DNA from: Desulfovibrio sp. UIB00
Lineage (GTDB): Bacteria > Desulfobacterota > Desulfovibrionia > Desulfovibrionales > Desulfovibrionaceae
Direction of reading: 5' to 3'
DNA: 64,000 nt
Assembly: GCF_022508225.1 (NCBI RefSeq)
Contig: NZ_JAETXJ010000003.1
Coordinates: forward strand, 1-64,000
This document shows, piece after piece, positions 18,463-26,514 of this stretch (its first letter is position 1; each line of letters starts with the position of its first letter). A program made the position numbers and the translations under genes. The notes below the pieces were generated by a model. The model was not told the origin of the DNA. It did not search any database and saw only the letters and a program-made list of their open reading frames with translations.

Positions 18463-19494
18463 ATGAAATGTCTGCGTTCTGCCGCTTCTGCGGGACTGCT
18501 TGTGCTGTGTTGCGCATTTCCGGCGGTGGCAGCCGATGCATGGGTGGCGGATTGGGACATGCCCAACGGGCTTGCTGAACTGCGTCAGGGCAACTTTAAA
18601 AACGCGCTCATGTTTGCCGCGTATTTTGACAGGCAGGGCAGACCCTTCCTCACCGATGACATGAAAAAGGCCTTGCGCGGCGGGCTTGCGGCTTCGCTGG
18701 GCCAAAGCCCCAATGTACAGGGCGTGTTCCTTTCAGTCGTTAATGACGTGGTTGAAGCCCCCGGTAAATCTGTGCAAAAGGACCCCTCCCTTGTGAGCCG
18801 GCTCATGGCTACGGACGCCAGCCGCGCCGCGCACCGCAGCGATCTGCTGGCCCTGCTGGCGGCCTATCCCTTTACAGGGCTGGAACTTGATTACGAAAGG
18901 GTCAATATGGATGACTGGCCCCGGCTGCTGCAATTTGCGCAGGAGCTTTCCGCCACGCTGGCTGCTCAGGGTAAAAAACTGCGGCTGGTCATGGAGCCAA
19001 AGCAAAAGTACCTGCAAGGCAATCTGCCCGCAGGCCCGCAGTATGTGGTGATGGCCTACAACCTGCACGGCAATCACAACGGGCCGGGGGCCAAGGCTGA
19101 CGATGCCTTTTTGCGCCAGTTGGCCCAGTGGTGCGCTCACTGGCCTGTAAAGCCTGGGTTGGCGCTTTCTGCGGGCGGTTTTGCCTGGACGGGCAGGGGC
19201 GTTGTGGATCTTACCGAGCGCAAGGCCGCCGCATGGGCGCAGGGCGCGGGCGTACAGCCCAAGCGCGACCCAGCCAGCCATGCCCTGTACTTTAAGGCGG
19301 CGGACAACACCCCAGGCAGCCCCCTGATTGCCAAGGGGGGAACCACTGGCGGCAGTTGCGAAATCTGGTATGCGGATGGTGAAACCCTTGCCCATTGGGC
19401 CGATGTGGGGCGCAGCCTTGGCTTTGGCGATGTGAGCCTGTGGCGTCTTGGCGGCAACACACCGGAATCTCTGGCTAAAATTTCAGGAAAGTAA
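18463..19494 (+). CDS. Secreted GH18-like glycoside hydrolase
   Basis: 343 residues with a signal peptide ending near VAADA (about residue 24). A TIM-barrel glycosidase signature GLELDYERV puts the probable catalytic acid at Glu145 with Asp143, as in GH18 enzymes of the YaaH/chitinase type. VMAYNLHG further on fits the substrate-binding strand. A GGGAGG site precedes the ATG. In Pga systems the hydrolase is the C-terminal GH153 half of PgaB. Here a free-standing GH18-like protein occupies the same operon and could trim or cleave the exported amino-sugar polymer. Substrate not shown. Confidence 0.78.
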   Translation: MKCLRSAASAGLLVLCCAFPAVAADAWVADWDMPNGLAELRQGNFKNALMFAAYFDRQGRPFLTDDMKKALRGGLAASLGQSPNVQGVFLSVVNDVVEAPGKSVQKDPSLVSRLMATDASRAAHRSDLLALLAAYPFTGLELDYERVNMDDWPRLLQFAQELSATLAAQGKKLRLVMEPKQKYLQGNLPAGPQYVVMAYNLHGNHNGPGAKADDAFLRQLAQWCAHWPVKPGLALSAGGFAWTGRGVVDLTERKAAAWAQGAGVQPKRDPASHALYFKAADNTPGSPLIAKGGTTGGSCEIWYADGETLAHWADVGRSLGFGDVSLWRLGGNTPESLAKISGK

Positions 19495-19497
19495 GTG

Positions 19498-21603
19498 ATG
19501 ACGCCGCAAAGCAGTGATATGCAGGTGCGTTTGCACACCTTTGGAACCATTGTGTGCCTGGCGGTATTGCTGCTGTGCGCCAGTTTTTGCACGGTTTTTG
19601 CGGCCGTGGTTCAACCCTCGCGGAGCCTGTATGTGGGCGCGGGATTCAGCGGTGGTGACGGACTCAGCGCAGACAGGCCGTTAGGCAGCATCAACGCCGC
19701 GCTGCAAAAAGCCCGTAAAGGCGATGTCATCGTTGTTGCGCCGGGAGAATACCGGGAATCCATACGGGTTTCCACAGCGGGGCTTACCATTTTGGGCAGC
19801 GCACCCGGCAAAGATGCGCTTCAGGTTGTTATCGCGGCTCCGGCTGGCAAATCAGGGTATGTGCTTGCCGACAGCGCCGATACCGTATGGCGCGGCATTG
19901 CCTTTCGCATCGGGGACAGCGCCGCAATAAATTTGCGTGGTTTTACCGGGCGGTTTGAATTTTGCCATTTTACCTCTGAAAGCCCGGTGCCGGGCATTGA
20001 AGTATATGGCGGCGATTTTGTGTTTCAGGGCTGTACCTTTTCGGGCGGGGCCGAGCCGACAGCCATGCTGGCGCTCAATGGGCAGGCAGGGCGCAAGAGC
20101 CGTGTGACTCTGGCTTACTGCCTGTTCCGCGATAACCCCGGCGGCGCTGTGCTGCTGCGGGGTGAGCAGGATGTGCATTTTGTGAACTGCCTCTTTGCCG
20201 CCTGCCGTTTTGTCGCCATGCGTCAGGCCGGGGTAGGAGCGCAAATTTCTGCCGTCAACAGCATATTTTTTCTCAGCCCGGAGCCAAGCCTGTTTTTACA
20301 GTCGCCCTCCGCTCCCAAAGCGCGCCTTGAAAGCTGCCTGTACGCGCCAGCGCCCGGCGATTTCATGAAATGGCAGGCCAGGCCTCTCGACCAGCAACCG
20401 GAAGTTACCGCTGTGAACTGCATCACGGCCTCTCCCCGTTTTGTGGGCGGGCGCAATGCCTTGATAAACCTCTGCGTGGACGACACTGTTAATGCCCCGG
20501 TATGGCGTTCTCTCACGCCAGCTGCGGCAAAGCTGGGGCTGAAAATCACCCTTGCGCTGAATACGGACGCGCTCTCGCCGCAATACTGGCAAATGATTAT
20601 TCCTGAGGTGAACGCGGGATTTGAAGTGGCCTCCCACGGGGCGGTACATGCCAGCATTACCTCTGCTGAGGTATTGCGCGTTGGCTGGTTTGATCCGGCG
20701 GGCACATCAGCCTCCCTGTCCATAGACCAGGCAGAGCAACTGCGGGTGGTCGTGGACGGCAAGGAGCTGTGCGCTATTGACCTTGCAGTCCAGCCCTATC
20801 TTTCCATGGGGGCGCTGGTGCGTCAGTTGCAGGAGAAAGGCCTCAGGGCGGAGCTTGTGAGCCTGAGCCACGAGAAAATTCCCGCCTATCTGCTGGCCCC
20901 GGTACAGGAGCAGGATATCTTTTTTGCGCGGCACAATGCGGAACTGGTCATGGATACCAGGGCATACATGCACTACATGCTGTCTGAATCGCGCCGTAAG
21001 ATTGAGCAAGGCCTACGGGAGTATCATGCTGCGCAAAAAAACTGCACGGCTTTTGTGTGCCCCTACAGCGAGAGCAATACAAATATCCGGCAGGCCATGC
21101 AGTCTACGGGTTTTCAGGTTGCGCGCAGCCATATGGCGCAGCGCTTCCTATCTGCCGTTGAACGCGTCGATCTCTCTGCCCTGCAAAGCATTTCTCTGAA
21201 AGATATCGTGCCCGGCGCGCCAACGCCCAATCTCAAGGAAATGCTGCGCATGTATCTGGATTATCTGAAGTACCACGGTTCCATCATGGGGCTATACAGC
21301 CACGGAGCCAACGAATGGACAGCCAATCAGTGGATAGACCTCTTTGAGGTCTTGCGCGAAAACCGTTCTGTAAAAACAGCCGGGCTTGCGGAAATAGCCG
21401 CCATAGTCAAGGAACAGTGCGAATCAACAGGGCCGTGGACATACCGCTGCCCCTCGCAATCTGGCCCTGTGGGCGGCGAGACATCGTTCAGGCCTGGGCA
21501 GGATTCACCCCTGATTGGCGCTGGCGTGCCGACAGAATTTAACACGGATTATGCGGGCAGGCCTTTGCAGGCAGGGCAGAGGCCCAATATCGGCTTGTAC
21601 TGA
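19498..21603 (+). CDS. Beta-helix protein with inserted polysaccharide-deacetylase domain
   Basis: 701 residues with an N-terminal hydrophobic signal/anchor (about 12-36). Residues about 40-310 form a right-handed parallel beta-helix (VGAGFSGGDGLSADRPLGSI, then turn repeats). A NodB-like domain follows with INLCVDDTVN (DD at about 327-328) and ASHGAVHAS (HxxxH near 379-383), so this copy keeps the metal-binding residues lost in the two upstream relatives. The chain ends with a beta-helix cap, DSPLIGAG...RPNIGLY. A GTG at 19495 is in frame, but the ATG at 19498 fits the AGGA site better. Likely role: periplasmic or surface de-N-acetylation of the operon's polymer. Confidence 0.75.
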   Translation: MTPQSSDMQVRLHTFGTIVCLAVLLLCASFCTVFAAVVQPSRSLYVGAGFSGGDGLSADRPLGSINAALQKARKGDVIVVAPGEYRESIRVSTAGLTILGSAPGKDALQVVIAAPAGKSGYVLADSADTVWRGIAFRIGDSAAINLRGFTGRFEFCHFTSESPVPGIEVYGGDFVFQGCTFSGGAEPTAMLALNGQAGRKSRVTLAYCLFRDNPGGAVLLRGEQDVHFVNCLFAACRFVAMRQAGVGAQISAVNSIFFLSPEPSLFLQSPSAPKARLESCLYAPAPGDFMKWQARPLDQQPEVTAVNCITASPRFVGGRNALINLCVDDTVNAPVWRSLTPAAAKLGLKITLALNTDALSPQYWQMIIPEVNAGFEVASHGAVHASITSAEVLRVGWFDPAGTSASLSIDQAEQLRVVVDGKELCAIDLAVQPYLSMGALVRQLQEKGLRAELVSLSHEKIPAYLLAPVQEQDIFFARHNAELVMDTRAYMHYMLSESRRKIEQGLREYHAAQKNCTAFVCPYSESNTNIRQAMQSTGFQVARSHMAQRFLSAVERVDLSALQSISLKDIVPGAPTPNLKEMLRMYLDYLKYHGSIMGLYSHGANEWTANQWIDLFEVLRENRSVKTAGLAEIAAIVKEQCESTGPWTYRCPSQSGPVGGETSFRPGQDSPLIGAGVPTEFNTDYAGRPLQAGQRPNIGLY

Positions 21604-21646
21604 CGGCAAACAAGACTATCCGCTGCCATCAAGCGCTCTCAGGCGC

Positions 21647-21682
21647 AAAAAAAGGAGTCACCTTTTGGGTAACTCCTTTTTT
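21647..21682. terminator. Bidirectional intrinsic terminator
   Basis: A7GGAGT pairs with ACTCCT6. The A-tract and T-tract flank the stem on both strands. It can end the exopolysaccharide operon on the plus strand and the Fe-alcohol dehydrogenase gene on the minus strand. Confidence 0.85.
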
Positions 21683-21727
21683 GTGGGCGTTTGCAGAAAA
21701 TCCGGCAGACCAGCTCTTAAGCCTGTG

Positions 21728-22834
21728 CTACCAAGCCTGTTCGAGCAGGGTGACGATATCATCGTGCGAGGGCATGCGCGGGTTGCTGCTGGTGCAGATG
21801 TCTTCCAGCGCGTTGGCGGCCATGGAATCCAGGCTTTGACGGTAGACCTGTTCGTCAACTTTAAGCTCGCGCACCCGTGCGGGGATCTTCATGGACGTGT
21901 TGAGGTCGCGCACGGCGTTTATCAGGTTGCGCGTGCCTTCTTCCACCGTGGTGCTTTCAAGGCCGATAAAGGCCGCAATTTCTGTGTATTTGACGCCTGC
22001 ATCAAAGCTGTTGAAGCCTATGACAAAGGGCAGCAGCACGGCATTGGCAAGGCCATGCGGAATGTGGAACAGGCCGCCCAAGCTGTGGGCCATGCTGTGG
22101 GTAACGCCAAGGCCGCTGTTGGTAAATGCCAGCCCGGCCATGCACGAGCCGATGAGCATGTTGTCGCGCGCGGTCATGTCGTCGCCGTGGTCATAGGCGC
22201 GCTTGAGGTAGGAAAAAACATTGCGGATGGCCTGCTCCGCGTAGATAGCTGTAAACACGTTGCTGTAGCGCGAAGTGTAGGCTTCCACCGCATGGGTCAG
22301 TACGTCCATGCCGGTTGCGGCGGTCACGTGCGGGGGCACGGTGCGTGTAAATCGGGCGTCAAGAATGGCGGCGTCAGGAATGAGCATTTCGTCATTCAGC
22401 GGAATTTTCACCGAATTGACCTTGTCGGTGATGACCGCAATGGAGGTCACTTCCGAACCTGTTCCGCTGGTGGTGGGGATGGCGACAAGCGTTGTTTTTC
22501 TGTTGCTGTCTGCCTTGTGCCCGAAGTAGGAGATTGCCTTTGCCATATCAATGGCCGAGCCGCCGCCGATGGCGATAATCATGTCTGCCTGGCTGCCCAA
22601 AAAAAGGCGCGTGGCTTCAACCACGGCCTGAAGGGATGGGTCGGGCTCCACGCCAGAAAAGAGCGTGTGCCCAATACCCTTGCGTTTCAGATGGCTCACG
22701 GCCTGATCGGCAAATCCGCTTTTGACCATAAAGGGGTCTGTCACCACAAAGGCATGGCTGGCTGGAAAGGTCTCAAGGGTTTCCAGCGCGTAAGGGCCGT
22801 AACAGATCTTTGTTTTTCCGTAAAACTGGGTCAC
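21728..22834 (-). CDS. Iron-containing alcohol dehydrogenase
   Basis: A 368-residue type III alcohol dehydrogenase that reduces aldehydes or oxidises short alcohols/diols with NAD(P). GGGSAIDMAKAI is the nucleotide-binding motif. THSMAHSLGGLFHIPHGLANA carries the Fe-binding histidines. An in-frame GTG at 22846 is possible, but the GTG at 22834 has GGAGG five bases upstream and gives the normal family N-terminus MTQFYG. It sits opposite the transporter/MerR genes across a 571-nt intergenic region that contains a MerR-like promoter pointing towards it. Specific substrate unknown; propanol/propanediol-type enzymes are closest by eye. Confidence 0.9.
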   Translation of the reverse strand: MTQFYGKTKICYGPYALETLETFPASHAFVVTDPFMVKSGFADQAVSHLKRKGIGHTLFSGVEPDPSLQAVVEATRLFLGSQADMIIAIGGGSAIDMAKAISYFGHKADSNRKTTLVAIPTTSGTGSEVTSIAVITDKVNSVKIPLNDEMLIPDAAILDARFTRTVPPHVTAATGMDVLTHAVEAYTSRYSNVFTAIYAEQAIRNVFSYLKRAYDHGDDMTARDNMLIGSCMAGLAFTNSGLGVTHSMAHSLGGLFHIPHGLANAVLLPFVIGFNSFDAGVKYTEIAAFIGLESTTVEEGTRNLINAVRDLNTSMKIPARVRELKVDEQVYRQSLDSMAANALEDICTSSNPRMPSHDDIVTLLEQAW

Positions 22835-23046
22835 GTCGTCCTCCACAGGCGGCGCAAAGAAAGAAAAGATATCTTGGCGTCGGCGTATTCTTTTATCGTC
22901 AGCGGTTCACGCTTGCTTGCGCTTGGGCAGCCATCTTCACGCCTTAGGGGCGTGTATATTTTTACTACAGATACCAGTCTGTTAGCTCAGTTATAACCCG
23001 TCACTGCACGGCATGCTTGCAAAAGGGCAATGCGGGCATGATGCTA

Positions 23047-23077
23047 AGTCAACCTTTACCCCTAGGGGGAAGGTCAA
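23047..23077 (-). promoter_or_regulatory. MerR-type promoter/operator upstream of the Fe-alcohol dehydrogenase
   Basis: On the minus strand, TTGACC (-35, at 23077-23072) is separated by 19 bp from TTGACT (a weak -10). The spacer is a near-palindrome around CCCCTAGGGG with ACCTT/AAGGT outer arms. Overlong 19-bp spacers with such dyads are the hallmark of MerR-family control. A MerR regulator gene lies about 1.9 kb away at 24937. Confidence 0.45.
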
Positions 23078-23260
23078 GGGTTTTTGCAAACTTTTTTACT
23101 ATCCAATGCCATTTTGTGTGAAAAAATGTACCAGCATGACAGATTATGAATTTTAAATTAAAACAGATCATTAAGTGGATTATTATTGCAGTAATTACGC
23201 CTGCTAAATATAATTACTATTTTTATTTATCGACATCCGGGACAAAATTTATGTAAAAAG

Positions 23261-23285
23261 ATGCCCATCAAGGGGCATTTTTTTG
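23261..23285 (+). terminator. Intrinsic terminator in the transporter leader
   Basis: An ATGCCC/GGGCAT stem with a 6-nt loop is followed by seven T. No plus-strand gene ends upstream, so it either attenuates the transporter transcript or ends a short RNA that starts in the AT-rich stretch 23090-23260. Confidence 0.6.
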
Positions 23286-23289
23286 TAAA

Positions 23290-23405
23290 AGGCCTTGATC
23301 TTCCAGTGCGGAGAATGCTTACGGTGAATCAAAGTGGGCCGAGCCTCCCGTTGAGGGCTGGGTCAGCCCGCAGCCGACACCAATTCCCGAGGGAAGGAGA
23401 ATGCC
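23290..23405 (+). promoter_or_regulatory. Structured 5' leader of the transporter, possible cobalamin-type riboswitch
   Basis: Short boxes occur in the order of a cobalamin riboswitch: GGAGAA then GGTGAATC (about 23313-23339), GCCCGCAGCCG (about 23367), and AGGAGAATGCC overlapping the ribosome site. Several GC-rich hairpins can form between them. The element is shorter than usual and the matches are partial, so only a structured leader is reasonably supported. It ends at the ATG. Confidence 0.25.
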
Positions 23406-24494
23406 ATGGAGCAAACAGCACAATTTGGGTCAACAGGTACGGAAACCTCGGCGCAGGCAGCCAAAAAGCAGCTTGCCACAAGTTTCAGAAGACGTGGCAT
23501 GGTTACTGCCACCATGTCTGGGGTAGCTTACGGAACATACACCGCATTCATGACGCTCGCCATGACCTTGGGCGTGTGGGGAGTATGGTACGGCGGCGAT
23601 TCCACCCTTTCTGAATTTTCCAAGCTCTTTTTGCTTGGCGCGCTTGGCGCGGCCACCACTGACGCGTGCAGCGCCGTGTGGGCTGTGCTGATTGCCATTG
23701 GCAAGGGCAAGTTTGGCGATGTTTTTCGCAGCATGGCCTCCAAGCCCGGCGCTATCCTCATGGCAGCCGCAGTTATCGGCGGCCCCCTTGCCAGTACCTG
23801 CTACGTGCTTGGCCTACAGAGCGCCGGTTCCATCATTGTGCCCATCAGCGCGCTTTGCCCGGCCATCGGCGCCATTCTGAGCCGCATTCTCTTCAAGCAG
23901 GCCCTGACCCCGCGCACCATGCTGGGTATCTTTATCTGCTTTATGGCCAGCGTCATGATCGGCAGCACTGGCCTTGCCGACAACGCACCGCCGAACCTCT
24001 TTGTGGGTATCGCCTTTGGTTTTCTGGCCGCCTTTGGCTGGGGGCTTGAAGGTTGCGTGGGCGGCTACGCCACTTCCATGATTGACCCTGAAATCGGCAT
24101 CACCATCCGCCAGCTTACCTCGGCCCTGACCAACCTGCTGATTCTTGTGCCCCTGTTTGCCTTTATTGGCGGCGACTCGGCCTTTGGGATGATCCGCACT
24201 GTCTTTACCGATGTTGACGCCATGCCCTGGTTTATCGTGGCTGGTTTTGGCGCGTACTTTGCCTTCATGCTCTGGTACAAGGGCAACGCCATGTGCGGAA
24301 CGGCGCTTGGCATGTCGTGCAACGGCGCGTTCTCTTTCTGGGGACCTTTCTTCTGCTGGCTGGTGCTCGGTCTGTGGTTCGGCATCGACGGTTACGCCCT
24401 TGCCCCCATTGCCTGGCTGGCCGCAGTCGTGATGATCGTCGGCATCTTTATCATTGCCGTCAATCCGCTGGATTTTTTCAGAAAGAAGGGATAA
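23406..24494 (+). CDS. DMT/EamA-like membrane transporter
   Basis: A 362-residue inner-membrane protein with about ten hydrophobic helices after a 45-residue hydrophilic N-terminus. The repeat layout (for example GGPLASTCYVLGLQSAGSIIVPISALCPAIGAILSRILFKQ) is that of the drug/metabolite transporter superfamily. The ATG at 23406 has AAGGAG at good spacing. The small gene at 24501 follows after 6 nt. Nearby genes are a MerR regulator with a ligand-binding domain and an Fe-alcohol dehydrogenase, hinting at a small alcohol/aldehyde or amine metabolite. Substrate not determinable from sequence. Confidence 0.8.
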   Translation: MEQTAQFGSTGTETSAQAAKKQLATSFRRRGMVTATMSGVAYGTYTAFMTLAMTLGVWGVWYGGDSTLSEFSKLFLLGALGAATTDACSAVWAVLIAIGKGKFGDVFRSMASKPGAILMAAAVIGGPLASTCYVLGLQSAGSIIVPISALCPAIGAILSRILFKQALTPRTMLGIFICFMASVMIGSTGLADNAPPNLFVGIAFGFLAAFGWGLEGCVGGYATSMIDPEIGITIRQLTSALTNLLILVPLFAFIGGDSAFGMIRTVFTDVDAMPWFIVAGFGAYFAFMLWYKGNAMCGTALGMSCNGAFSFWGPFFCWLVLGLWFGIDGYALAPIAWLAAVVMIVGIFIIAVNPLDFFRKKG

Positions 24495-24500
24495 TTTACC

Positions 24501-24770
24501 ATGAAAAAGCCGCTTAACTTCGCCATTCTCAAGTATATGACAACGGTTAACGAGGCCTGCACAGAAGATGTGCTGTGCGCGCTCAAAGACGGCTACAGTT
24601 CGTTTCGGGCTTTCAACAAGTCTGACGTGCTCAACGCCCTCCTGACCGCAGAAGCCAACGGTCTGTTGGAAGAATCGCGCTATGATCTGGACGATGAAGG
24701 CCAGGTGCGCATGTTCTTTCGTGCCCATGCCGAAGGCGCGGCGACCATAAACCGCTACATTTCCAACTAA
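24501..24770 (+). CDS. Small conserved-looking hypothetical protein
   Basis: 89 residues, cytoplasmic, acidic C-terminal half, predicted mostly helical, with a possible winged-helix-like layout (ILKYMTTVNEACTEDVLCAL...FNKSDVLNALLTAEANGLLEE). AAGGGA upstream of the ATG supports translation. It begins 6 nt after the transporter stop and is followed by a terminator, so it is co-expressed with the transporter. I do not recognise the family. Confidence 0.7.
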   Translation: MKKPLNFAILKYMTTVNEACTEDVLCALKDGYSSFRAFNKSDVLNALLTAEANGLLEESRYDLDDEGQVRMFFRAHAEGAATINRYISN

Positions 24771-24779
24771 GAATCCACT

Positions 24780-24835
24780 GCCGGGGAGGGGGAACACCTC
24801 TCCCCGGCGCAAGGGATGTGCCCGGCCTCTTTTTT
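24780..24835 (+). terminator. Terminator after the transporter operon
   Basis: A GC-rich hairpin (GCCGGGGA/TCCCCGGC, 24780-24808) is followed by a second small stem and a T-run at about 24830-24835. Confidence 0.6.
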
Positions 24836-24936
24836 GTGTCTGGCTGGTGGCGCAAATGCTCGATAGGATATCGCGAGGTTCGGGCAGGCGCATAATCATC
24901 CCTTTTTGCCCACCTTTCAAAAAATCGGGCAACGCC

Positions 24937-25821
24937 ATGACAAAACAAGGGTACACCATCAGCCAGATGAGCGAGATCTCCAAGATCTCCAAAAAGGCTC
25001 TGCGCTTTTATGACGACCTCGGCCTTATTTCTTCCAAAAGGCATGGGGGCAACAACTACCGCTACTATACGCAGGACGAACTGCTCGCCATCCCGCCGCT
25101 GAAATACTACAAGCAGATGGGGTTCAACCTCAGCGAAATCCGCGCCGCTTTTGAAGTTGGCAGCAATACTTCGCTTTCCGCGTTGCGGAAAATATTCATG
25201 AGCAAGATTGAGTCGTTGCAGAATGATGAAAAGCTGTTGTTTCTGCGGCTTACATCTGTACGCGATTGGCTTGAACTGCTGCACGAAGCGGAGATTGTGC
25301 TGGAAAACTGCCAACAGAGTGTTTCGGTGAAGTATATTCCGCCGGAACGCATGCTTTTTATGGATCAGACCTTTGTTTCTGATATCAAGTCTGCCATTAT
25401 CAACATGGATTTTACCAACTATGTTGAAGAAGTGGGCAATAATATCACCGGGCCGGTCATCATCAATTTTTCTTCCATAGAAAACAGGGTGCAAAACGAG
25501 GAACAGCCCGTCAAACTGCTGCAAAAAACCGTGTTTCCCTGCGGGGAAGATAAAATGGCAGATTATGGCGGGTATCTGGCGGCAAGCTGCTACCACATAG
25601 GTTCGCACGAAACCATCGGCAGCACCTACCGCAAATTACAGCGCTGGTGCGCCTCAAACAACTATATCTGCGACAATGGCGCGCACGAGCGCTATATCAC
25701 CGACTTCTGGACCACCAATAACGACTCGCTCTTTGTCACAGAAGTGCTGGTCAAGGTAAGCCGCAGAGGGAGTGTCGTGCACACCCCCAAATTCCATTTT
25801 GATTCAGTCGACGATCTGTAA
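24937..25821 (+). CDS. MerR-family regulator with BmrR/GyrI-like effector domain
   Basis: A 294-residue regulator. The N-terminal winged helix (YTISQMSEISKISKKALRFYDDLGLISSKRH) is typical MerR. A coiled-coil dimer helix follows, then a GyrI-like small-molecule-binding domain (about 130-290) with GGYLAASCYHIGSHETIG, as in BmrR. The open frame starts at 24847, but the MerR N-terminus aligns with the ATG at 24937. Likely target: the 19-bp-spacer promoter at 23047-23077 and perhaps the neighbouring transporter. Its stop codon directly abuts the stop of the convergent SGNH hydrolase gene. Confidence 0.87.
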   Translation: MTKQGYTISQMSEISKISKKALRFYDDLGLISSKRHGGNNYRYYTQDELLAIPPLKYYKQMGFNLSEIRAAFEVGSNTSLSALRKIFMSKIESLQNDEKLLFLRLTSVRDWLELLHEAEIVLENCQQSVSVKYIPPERMLFMDQTFVSDIKSAIINMDFTNYVEEVGNNITGPVIINFSSIENRVQNEEQPVKLLQKTVFPCGEDKMADYGGYLAASCYHIGSHETIGSTYRKLQRWCASNNYICDNGAHERYITDFWTTNNDSLFVTEVLVKVSRRGSVVHTPKFHFDSVDDL

Positions 25822-26418
25822 TCAGCCAAGTACGCGGGCCGCCTGCTGCGCCATCAGCTCGTGGCCCGCTTCGCTTGGGTGCAGGCCGTCTGTGTAGAGT
25901 GCGGAGAGCCAGTCAGAGGCATTGCCATCCGTTGGGCCTGCCTGACCGGGCAAACCCGCAAAAGCCTGCGAAAAATCCACGCATTGCAACGAGAAATCCT
26001 CAGCAAGTACGCGCATCCACTGGTGCACGGCGGCGTAGTCCGCACAGGCGCGCGGCAGGTCAACGCTGCCCAGCAGGGGAAAGGTTATGGGGGCATGCAC
26101 GGGAATGGGCACCCCCAGCACCGGGCGCACCCGTGCGCTGAAGCTGTGCTGCACCAGCGCAAAAATATTGGCCTTGACTGTCCCTAGCCCTGTTCCCAAC
26201 GCCAGATCGTTGAACCCGCCCATGATCAGAACCGCGTCAGCTCCCGCCTGCACCACCTGGGGGTGAAAGCGGGCCAGCATGCCGCCCGTGGTATCGCCGT
26301 TGATGCCGCAGTTGCGCACGTCAATTCCCGTGCGCCGCGCCAGCAGGGTCGTCCATACCTTGGGGCGTGGAATGCCGTAGCCGTATGTGAGGCTGTCGCC
26401 CAGACAAGCAATAATCAT
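25822..26418 (-). CDS. SGNH/GDSL-type hydrolase
   Basis: A 198-residue esterase/lysophospholipase-like protein. CLGDSLTYGYG carries the block I Ser (GDSL motif), GINGDTTGG is block II, GGFNDL is block III (GxND), and DGLHPSEAGH is block V with the catalytic Asp and His. The frame extends to 26496, but the ATG at 26418 places GDSL at the usual 8 residues from the N-terminus. No signal peptide, so probably cytoplasmic. It is the last gene of the long minus-strand acetoin/lipoate run. A role in removing acyl groups from lipoate intermediates is only a guess. Confidence 0.85.
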   Translation of the reverse strand: MIIACLGDSLTYGYGIPRPKVWTTLLARRTGIDVRNCGINGDTTGGMLARFHPQVVQAGADAVLIMGGFNDLALGTGLGTVKANIFALVQHSFSARVRPVLGVPIPVHAPITFPLLGSVDLPRACADYAAVHQWMRVLAEDFSLQCVDFSQAFAGLPGQAGPTDGNASDWLSALYTDGLHPSEAGHELMAQQAARVLG

Positions 26419-26514
26419 GTTTGCAGCGTATTCCCTTGTGGGAGATCGGGCAACATTTGCAACAGGCGGCCCGCGCCAGCAGGGGCGTACTGACAAGGGC
26501 CGCCTGCGCCCGCA

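Noticed and set aside
21515-22996. 493-codon plus-strand open frame
   Set aside because: Antisense to the Fe-alcohol dehydrogenase and runs through the terminator at 21647-21682.
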